Below the pieces are notes generated by a model that was given only the letters and a program-made list of their open reading frames with translations, made no database searches and had not been told where the DNA came from. Position numbers and translations under genes: made by a program. DNA of 37,896 nucleotides. Origin: Fontibacillus phaseoli. Lineage in GTDB: Bacteria > Bacillota > Bacilli > Paenibacillales > Paenibacillaceae. Where the stretch lies: NCBI RefSeq assembly GCF_003337355.1, contig NZ_QPJW01000021.1, positions 1-37,896 on the forward strand, read 5' to 3'. Below are positions 32,764 through 37,896 of the stretch, piece by piece. How positions within the stretch are numbered: position 1 is the stretch's first letter; each line of letters opens with the position of its first letter.

Positions 32764-34116
32764 TTAAATGGATGGATTCGCTATGACTTTGGGAAAAGTC
32801 ATGTTTACCGAAGTACCGAGCCCCGGCGTGCTTTCAAGCGATATTATGCCGCCGATCCGGTCCATGATCTTTTTGACGATGGCGAGACCCAGACCGGTAC
32901 CGCCGCTGCTGCGGTTACGTGAGGGGTCCACCCGGTAAAAGCGCTCGAAAATCCGCGGCTGATCCTCAAAGGGAATGCCGATGCCCGTATCCGTAACCCG
33001 GACGGCAATCTCTCCCAGTCCGGAAAATGCCGTAATGTGCACGCGTCCGCCTTCCGGCGTGTACTTCAGGGCGTTTATGACGATATTTTGCAGCACCTGT
33101 TGCAAAAATACCGGAGAAACGCCCACCAGGTAAGAACCCTCGGAACGGTCGTAAGCCAGTTCGACTTCCGGATACAGGCTGCCTCCTTGGTCAACAATCT
33201 GCTGCAGAAGCTCGGCGAGATCGGTCCATTCTTGTCCTACGGAAACCGGGCGTTCTTCTAGCTCGGCTTCCATCAGCAGTTGCTGGGACAATAGCTGTAT
33301 CCGCGCCGTCTCCGCCAAAATATAGCCGAGCGACTCCTCCAGCACCTCCGGCTTCTCCTTCCCCCATCGGATCAGCAGCTTCGCATGCCCTTCAATGATG
33401 GAAAGCGGGGTTTTCAGCTCATGCGAAGCGTCGCTGATAAATTGCTTCTGCCGCTCTACCCCGGCGTGAATGCGTTCCAGCAGCTGGTTGAACGTATCCG
33501 CCAGCACGTAGATTTCATCGCGCTGCTTCGGCAGTTCCAGCCGTTCGGTCAGCAGCCCTTCGTCCATGCCTCGCACCCTCTCTGCAATTTGCCTTACCGG
33601 AGCGATCGTCCGTTTGGCGATAATGTAAGACGAAAAACCGGTCAAAACAATGCCGAGCAAGGTTCCGAGGAATAAAAAAGTTCCGACCTGTCTCACCGAA
33701 GCTCCGTAGGCCCCGCGGTCTTCCGCAATTTCCAGGGTGACCGTTCCGTAAGCGGGCAAGCTCACTTTTTGCTCCGCCTTCAACACCGCTTCGCCGCTCA
33801 TGCCGCGGTCGATCTTCGCCAGCGTATCTCCATGCTTGTCAATCAGTTGCAGCCGTTGGCCTTTATGAAGACTGGACTCCAACGAATCCAGATCGGGCTG
33901 AAAAATCTTCAGGCCCCTGCCTGGATGCAGTAACGAAGGAAGAAAAGTCACATTAGTGATCCTTTGCTTCACTTCATTTAACTGTGCTTGCAGCAGCCGC
34001 TGCTCGCTGCGGGCAGACCAGTCGCGGTACAGCACGAAAACAAGGCTGTTAATCACGATCAATATACAAGCAATGACGGCGGTGATCAGCAGCATCGTTT
34101 TTTTCGTAAAGTTCAT
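32764..34116 (-). CDS. Two-component sensor histidine kinase (HAMP type)
   Basis: A 450-residue membrane kinase. A first helix (8-30) is followed by a short extracellular sensor part (31-145). Then come a second helix (about 146-167), HAMP, the dimerisation helix with H232 in ISDASHELKTPLSIIEGH, and the ATPase domain (N box QNIVINALKYTPEGG, DTGIGI, and GGTGLGLAIVKKIM). ATG 34116 follows the regulator stop by 4 bp. It belongs to the EnvZ-like class that pairs with OmpR-type regulators; likeness to CssS/ArlS-type envelope-stress or cell-wall sensors is general only. The signal is unknown. Confidence 0.93.
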   Translation of the reverse strand: MNFTKKTMLLITAVIACILIVINSLVFVLYRDWSARSEQRLLQAQLNEVKQRITNVTFLPSLLHPGRGLKIFQPDLDSLESSLHKGQRLQLIDKHGDTLAKIDRGMSGEAVLKAEQKVSLPAYGTVTLEIAEDRGAYGASVRQVGTFLFLGTLLGIVLTGFSSYIIAKRTIAPVRQIAERVRGMDEGLLTERLELPKQRDEIYVLADTFNQLLERIHAGVERQKQFISDASHELKTPLSIIEGHAKLLIRWGKEKPEVLEESLGYILAETARIQLLSQQLLMEAELEERPVSVGQEWTDLAELLQQIVDQGGSLYPEVELAYDRSEGSYLVGVSPVFLQQVLQNIVINALKYTPEGGRVHITAFSGLGEIAVRVTDTGIGIPFEDQPRIFERFYRVDPSRNRSSGGTGLGLAIVKKIMDRIGGIISLESTPGLGTSVNMTFPKVIANPSI

Positions 34117-34120
34117 TGGC

Positions 34121-34807
34121 CTACCGCCCCTCTTCTTCCGGATCCCGGAGAACGTAGCCCACGCCCCGGAGGGTGTGGATAAGCCTTGTCCCAAACCCGT
34201 CATCCATTTTGGAACGTAAGTAACGGATATACACGTCGACCACATTGGTTTGTCCCATAAACTGCGTGCCCCAGACCTGGTCCAGCAGCGTCTCCCTGGA
34301 AAGCGCGCGGTTTTTGTTTTTCATCAGCGTATGAAGCAATTCGAATTCCCGCGCCGAAAGCTCGATGGACTGCCCGCTTCGGGTCGCCGTGTGGGCGCTG
34401 ACATTAAGCTCAAGATCGCCGGTCTCATAAACGGTCGCCTCCGCGGCCCGAACCCGCCGCTTGATCGTCCTTAACCGGGCCAGCAGTTCTTCGATCTCAA
34501 TCGGCTTCGGCATATAGTCATCCGCACCGCTGTCGAGACCATTGACCTTGTCGATTAAAGAATCGCGCGCGGTCAGCATGATGATCGGGGTCGATTTCGA
34601 CGCCCGGATTCGCTTACATGCCTCGATCCCGTTCAAGTTCGGCAGCATCAGATCCAGTAAAATGTAATCATAAGTATCGCTCAGCGCCATTTCAAGTCCG
34701 CTCCGGCCGTCATAGGCCGTCTGCGTTTCATAACCTTCATACTGCAGTTCCATTTCCATGAGCCTTGCGAACGGTTTCTCATCTTCGATAATCAGAATTT
34801 TTTCCAA
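34121..34807 (-). CDS. OmpR-family response regulator
   Basis: A 228-residue regulator: receiver domain (1-120) with E8/D9, phospho-acceptor D52 in YILLDLMLP, and the conserved Lys in MPKP, then a winged-helix DNA-binding domain (about 130-225, ELSAREFELLHTLMKN, RYLRSKMD, TLRGVGYVL). The frame extends upstream, but the family normally starts with EKILIIEDE; TTG 34807 just before it has AGGTG 8 nt upstream. It forms an operon with the kinase. The promoter ahead carries four direct repeats in the form OmpR-type regulators bind, which suggests autoregulation. Confidence 0.93.
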   Translation of the reverse strand: MEKILIIEDEKPFARLMEMELQYEGYETQTAYDGRSGLEMALSDTYDYILLDLMLPNLNGIEACKRIRASKSTPIIMLTARDSLIDKVNGLDSGADDYMPKPIEIEELLARLRTIKRRVRAAEATVYETGDLELNVSAHTATRSGQSIELSAREFELLHTLMKNKNRALSRETLLDQVWGTQFMGQTNVVDVYIRYLRSKMDDGFGTRLIHTLRGVGYVLRDPEEEGR

Positions 34808-34905
34808 CGGGATTGCACCTGCCACACATGAATTTATAGATATGTACAGCCACCTCCACAAATAAGGAATTGCGCGCGCTTTGGCGTTTGTCCGCCTGCA
34901 TTCTT

Positions 34906-34961
34906 ATTGTAGTTCAGGCCGGGTTAGAGCGTCTTTATACGTTCATTAGAGTTTGATTAGA
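34906..34961 (-). promoter_or_regulatory. Autoregulatory-type promoter with four 11-bp repeats
   Basis: On the minus strand four 11-bp units follow each other without gap: starts at 34961 (TCTAATCAAAC), 34950 (TCTAATGAACG), 34939 (TATAAAGACGC) and 34928 (TCTAACCCGGC). A -10-like TACAAT lies at 34911-34906. With a start near 34899 the boxes lie at about -62 to -24. Tandem 11-bp half-sites are how dimeric OmpR-type regulators bind, and the regulator gene is the one downstream. Confidence 0.65.
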
Positions 34962-34996
34962 AAACAGAATATGTTTTTACTCCGCTTTGATTCAGT

Positions 34997-35407
34997 TTAT
35001 CCCCGCAACCGATCCATGATCTCGGCCGTTACGGCCTCCCAATGCCGCTTCATCTCTTCCCGGGCCAACGCGTCCGCCAGCTTCTCCTGATGAAAGCTGA
35101 TCGTCGTCTTGCCTTCATGCGACGGGTTGGGAATGAGTCGAATCTGCAAGGTGGACGTCTGCGCCCAGCCCTTTCTTTGCCAGGTCATGCGGAGTTGTTC
35201 CAACGGCTTAATGACGCGCATCTCGCCGAAGTTTCCTTCCCCGGTGATATATTGGTGTCCCGGTTCAAGCTCCAGTGACGGTAAATCTCCCAACCACAGC
35301 TTCAACCCTTCCGGGGAAAGCAGGAACGTCCAGGCTGCCTCCCGAGAAACGGGAAAGGTCCGGCGCACGCCGATTTGAAATCCCACCGATTTTGTTTGTC
35401 CTATCAT
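34997..35407 (-). CDS. SRPBCC/AHSA1-domain protein
   Basis: A 136-residue protein of the START-like SRPBCC superfamily (AHSA1 branch): RTFPVSREAAWTFLLSPEGLKLWLGD at the start, a central beta-sheet, TWQRKGW, and a final long helix (EMKRHWEAVTAEIMDRLRG). The fold makes a deep pocket for a hydrophobic ligand. GAGAGGAG precedes the ATG. It lies 21 bp after the TetR gene on the same strand, so it is probably the regulator's target. Its ligand and role are unknown; such TetR-SRPBCC pairs are common. Confidence 0.88.
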   Translation of the reverse strand: MIGQTKSVGFQIGVRRTFPVSREAAWTFLLSPEGLKLWLGDLPSLELEPGHQYITGEGNFGEMRVIKPLEQLRMTWQRKGWAQTSTLQIRLIPNPSHEGKTTISFHQEKLADALAREEMKRHWEAVTAEIMDRLRG

Positions 35408-35428
35408 CTAAACCACTCCTCTCAAAAA

Positions 35429-36088
35429 TTAAGGCGTCAGCCCTCTGGCGAACAATTCGACGCTGCAATCCAAAAACTCCGTCAACGCCACGCGGGTAAT
35501 GCCTTCCGATCCGTACAGGTGGGTCATGAACGCCCCGTAATTCATCCACATGAACGTGATCGCCTGCGCCTCGGGGGAGGTCGGAATCAGCTTTCCTTTG
35601 TCCGCCATCGCGGAAAAATAGTCCGTAAGCAGTTCCCGAAGCTGACTCGGGTGCTTTTGGGCATTTTCCCGGACGGCGGATAATTCCGCTTCCTGAAGAA
35701 CGACGCGAATCCACATCCGGTTGCGGTTCATGATTTCATGGTACGTTTCGGCGATCAACCGCAAATCGCTCCGCAAATTCCACGTCAGCCGTTCCGCAAA
35801 AATCGTCTCCATGGCACCGGTATAATAAAACCGGTCAATCGCTGCGTCCAGCAAATTGAGCTTGCCGCCAAAATTGCGGAACAGCGTCATCTCACTGACC
35901 CCCGCCTCGGCCGCGATTTCCTTGGTGGAAACACCGTTGTAGCCCTTTTCCGCCATCAGCGAGAGCGCAGCCTGCATCAGCTTATCCTTGCTGGTCGACT
36001 TTTGCTTACCCATCGACTTCTGCTTATTCTTTGATTTACGCATACTCGTTGATTTCTGCCTATCCGTCAATGTCTCATTTGTCTCCAT
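35429..36088 (-). CDS. TetR-family transcription regulator
   Basis: A 219-residue repressor-type protein. The first 33 residues are a Lys/Ser/Gln-rich repetitive lead (units like KQKSTS, KNKQKSMG). The TetR helix-turn-helix follows (about 35-85: ALSLMAEKGYNGVSTKEIAAEAGVSEMTLFRNFGGK) and then a ligand-binding helical domain. GGAGGG is well placed before the ATG. The promoter ahead holds a perfect palindrome, so it probably represses itself and the SRPBCC gene. The inducer is unknown. The basic lead is unusual and may have grown by slippage of short DNA repeats. Confidence 0.9.
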   Translation of the reverse strand: METNETLTDRQKSTSMRKSKNKQKSMGKQKSTSKDKLMQAALSLMAEKGYNGVSTKEIAAEAGVSEMTLFRNFGGKLNLLDAAIDRFYYTGAMETIFAERLTWNLRSDLRLIAETYHEIMNRNRMWIRVVLQEAELSAVRENAQKHPSQLRELLTDYFSAMADKGKLIPTSPEAQAITFMWMNYGAFMTHLYGSEGITRVALTEFLDCSVELFARGLTP

Positions 36089-36104
36089 TCTCTACCCTCC
36101 AAGA

Positions 36105-36124
36105 ATGTTAGTGCTCACTAACAT
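36105..36124. promoter_or_regulatory. TetR operator palindrome
   Basis: ATGTTAGTG (36105-36113) and CACTAACAT (36116-36124) are exact inverted arms around CT. The site lies between the -10 element and the ribosome site of the tetR gene, over the expected transcription start, so occupancy would block transcription. Confidence 0.85.
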
Positions 36125-36130
36125 AACTGT

Positions 36131-36159
36131 ATTGTACCCTTAACCTTTTCTCATGTCAA
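36131..36159 (-). promoter_or_regulatory. Sigma-A promoter of the tetR operon
   Basis: On the minus strand TTGACA (36154-36159), a perfect -35, is 17 bp from TACAAT (36131-36136), a one-mismatch -10. The operator palindrome begins 6 bp downstream. Confidence 0.85.
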
Positions 36160-36338
36160 AAAAAGGAAAGGAAAAGAAGACGCACCGTGACATCATCCAT
36201 CGTTCTGTACAAAATCGTCTCATTATCGATACCCTCTCCATAGTCAAAACTTCCGCTTGCTCCATCGAGCGAGCCGATTCCGGGATAGTAATGGCCGAGC
36301 GGCAATATGGCGAGTTCACCCCTGAGGCGTACAATTTT
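36156..36338 (-). pseudogene. Possible gene fragment upstream of tetR
   Basis: A minus-strand frame of about 60 codons, open between stops at 36339-36341 and 36156-36158, has protein-like content (LAILPLGHYYPGIGSLDG, then FDYGEGIDNETILYRTMDD). It has no start codon with a ribosome site, and its stop overlaps the -35 of the tetR promoter. I do not recognise it. It may be the decayed tail of a lost gene or a chance frame. Otherwise 36160-36394 shows nothing. Confidence 0.25.
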
Positions 36339-36394
36339 TTATCTAATATACCATTGGCAACGCATTCTTGATAAAACTCAATCAAGAGAAAAGC

Positions 36395-36422
36395 AAAAAA
36401 CCGCCCGCTGCAAAGCGGACGG
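36395..36422 (-). terminator. Intrinsic terminator of the TraB/GumN gene
   Basis: On the minus strand CCGTCCGCT and AGCGGGCGG form a 9-bp stem (one G-U pair) with a 4-nt loop, followed by TTTTTT (36395-36400). It begins 16 bp after the stop codon. Confidence 0.88.
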
Positions 36423-36437
36423 CTTCTCGGTCATCAT

Positions 36438-37694
36438 TTATTTTCTGGTAACGGTAAATCCCTTCTCCTCAAGCAGGTTGACAATGCCGATGTCTCCCGC
36501 CATATGCGCCGCTCCTACTACGATCAGATAAACGGAGGAATCTTGGCCTTTCAAATAACCTTCGATTTTATCGGCCATGCCAATGTTCCGGTCCACGAGC
36601 ATCGCCTTGTTATATTCCTCGTTTTTGCTCATTGCTTTGACCAGTTCCAGCAGGGCCTCGTCGTCGCCTTTTTTCCACATCTCGGCCATGGCCCCCACGC
36701 TGTCGTCGACTTGATCGAAATTGTTCAACACCGCAAGCAGGTTGTCTTCCTGCAGCTTCTGCGAGAAGTTATTAAACATCCCGAGCTGGGATTCATACGA
36801 TTCCAGTTCGATAATCGGTAGTTTGCGCTCCATCGCCTTAGTTAGAAAATACAGATCGATCCCGGTTTGCCCTTCATATCCTGTCTTGGCAGCCTGGATC
36901 GACGAAAGCGTCGATTCGACCACCCATGGTTTAAAGGCATCCAACGCATTTTTGTCGAGGCCGTTTTCGGCCAGAATGTTGCCCAGTTTGGCATAGGTAG
37001 TTTCGGAAATATGATCCTTCAGCGTGGTTCCGTCCTGATAAGATCCAAGCTTCAACACCAGTTGCTGGGTTTCCGGGTCGGCAGCCTTGGCAATATCGAT
37101 TTCTACCCCCAGAAAGTCGGCTTCAGTAAATGCATTTTCAATAGCGGGTTGCAGTGGGTAAAAGCTGGAGTCCGCAATGTGCATCGAGCCTAGCAAGTAT
37201 ACCTTATTGCCGGCGTTTTGTACTTCCCACAGAAATCCGCGTCCGCCGCTGGCCGCGACTTCTTTGCTTTTCAGGATAACGGTTCGCGAGACCTCATCCC
37301 AGTAGATTTCATATCCGGCCGCTTCTCCGATTGAACGTACCGGAAGATATGTAACGCCTTTTATCACTTTTGGCCCAGAGATCAATGGAAGAGGCTCTCC
37401 GTTGACTACGGCTTTATTGCCGTTTTGAAGTTCAAAGATCAGGTCACCTTTCGTGCCCTTGACTTGCTTTGTCTTGGCGTCCTGCTCAAGCTTGAAATCC
37501 AATGCTTCGAACAGTTCTTCCAAAGGTACCAAAGCCGTTCCGCGCTCGATTACAGGTGCATGTTCGTCAAAACCGATCTTCTCCCCGTCCACTTGCAGCG
37601 ACACCGGATTGGCGGCGGCAAAGGTGGTCGGAGCAAACAAGGTTACCGCCAAAAACAGCGATAAAAAGGATGCCGTTATTTTCTTCATCTTCAT
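36438..37694 (-). CDS. Secreted TraB/GumN-family protein with copper-amine-oxidase-like N-terminal domain
   Basis: A 418-residue exported protein. A signal peptide (about 1-28, ending TTFAAA) is followed by a stalk domain of the copper amine oxidase N1 type (about 35-140: ERGTALVPLEELFEALDF, then YLPVRSIGEAAGYEIYWD), common in secreted Paenibacillus proteins. A TraB/GumN domain comes next (about 155-418: VYLLGSMHIADSSFYPL, and VVGAAHMAGDIGIVNLLEEKGF at the end). Both conserved G-x-x-H motifs are present, as in the TIKI/TraB metalloprotease-like fold. The ATG at 37694 has GAGGGG about 10 nt before; a second ATG at 37688 is also possible. Peptidase activity is only an inference from the fold family. 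Confidence 0.88.
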   Translation of the reverse strand: MKMKKITASFLSLFLAVTLFAPTTFAAANPVSLQVDGEKIGFDEHAPVIERGTALVPLEELFEALDFKLEQDAKTKQVKGTKGDLIFELQNGNKAVVNGEPLPLISGPKVIKGVTYLPVRSIGEAAGYEIYWDEVSRTVILKSKEVAASGGRGFLWEVQNAGNKVYLLGSMHIADSSFYPLQPAIENAFTEADFLGVEIDIAKAADPETQQLVLKLGSYQDGTTLKDHISETTYAKLGNILAENGLDKNALDAFKPWVVESTLSSIQAAKTGYEGQTGIDLYFLTKAMERKLPIIELESYESQLGMFNNFSQKLQEDNLLAVLNNFDQVDDSVGAMAEMWKKGDDEALLELVKAMSKNEEYNKAMLVDRNIGMADKIEGYLKGQDSSVYLIVVGAAHMAGDIGIVNLLEEKGFTVTRK

Positions 37695-37809
37695 TTCCAA
37701 GTTTCCCCTCTCGTTGGTATTCTTATAGAGTATCATGAATGGACGCAATGAAGCCAACCCGTCTAAAGATACCGTGCATGTTCGGGACCTAGGCTCGGGA
37801 CCAATCAGG

Positions 37810-37896
37810 ACCACCCGTATAACGGGTGGTTTGCTCTGCGGCTGAAAGCCTTTGTTACTGGCCAGCCCTAAAAGGGCATTGAATGATTCGCCAACC
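37810..37896 (+). other. Chain of small hairpins at the right edge, possible IS200/IS605-type end
   Basis: Three stems with 3-nt loops follow each other: ACCACCCGT/ACGGGTGGT (37810-37830, loop ATA), GGCT/AGCC (37840-37850, loop GAA), and GCCCT/AGGGC (37865-37877, loop AAA). Chains of small perfect hairpins near the ends and 5' leaders are typical of IS200/IS605-family elements, and a tnpA-like gene might start just beyond the window. The first stem repeats the one at 30-48. No transposase frame is in view, so this remains an inference. Confidence 0.4.

Overview
The window looks like a chromosomal segment of Paenibacillus or a close relative (Paenibacillaceae). This rests on a GerA-type spore germination operon (so an endospore-forming Firmicute), an SLH-domain surface protein, a YesM/YesN two-component pair beside a sugar ABC transporter, strong AGGAGG-type ribosome sites, and two families of short interspersed repeats. 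The genus is an inference; there is no rRNA or tRNA gene here.

Layout. 1-1760: a terminator-like hairpin, then a minus-strand pair formed by an HTH-TPR regulator of the RRNPP/AimR-like type and a tiny secreted-peptide gene that overlaps its 3' end, with a near-consensus promoter in front and a terminator behind. I read this as a complete peptide quorum-sensing cassette resembling the Alo systems reported from Paenibacillus. 1870-3840: an aldo/keto reductase and an aldehyde dehydrogenase pseudogene that has lost its catalytic core. 3973-8210: a four-gene germinant receptor operon (A, C, small D, B). 8215-10312: a phosphodiester glycosidase and a GT2-GtrA glycosyltransferase behind a promoter with four 11-bp-spaced boxes, laid out like a PhoP-activated promoter. 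10326-15368 (minus): alpha/beta hydrolase, a divergent pyruvate kinase, alanine dehydrogenase, and MsrA with a Q/S-rich extension. 15370-15552: a cluster of palindromic repeats. 15626-18895: a large secreted RCC1/Ig-like/SLH protein. 19166-22275: a second aldo/keto reductase and a threonine-aldolase-like enzyme, flanked by two copies of a GGACAC repeat family. 22403-23065: a YitT-type membrane protein.

23377-30119 (minus) is a sugar-uptake locus: YesM-like sensor kinase, YesN-like AraC response regulator, then, after a promoter with cre-like sites, a substrate-binding lipoprotein and two permeases. It has no ATPase, so it presumably borrows a shared one. 30393-32543 (plus) holds a YdjI-like SPFH protein and a YdjG-like zinc-ribbon membrane protein. 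32764-34807 (minus) is an OmpR-type response regulator with its sensor kinase, behind a second array of four 11-bp repeats that suggests autoregulation. 34997-36159 (minus) is a TetR regulator plus SRPBCC protein with a perfect operator palindrome at the promoter. 36438-37694 (minus) is a secreted TraB/GumN-family protein. The last 90 bases form a string of small hairpins, the first with the same stem and loop style as the hairpin at the left edge, which may be ends of IS200/IS605-type elements.

Most genes are ordinary accessory or housekeeping genes. The points most worth following are the peptide-regulator cassette, the two tandem-box promoters, the palindromic repeat cluster that supplies the msrA ribosome site, and several gene remnants.
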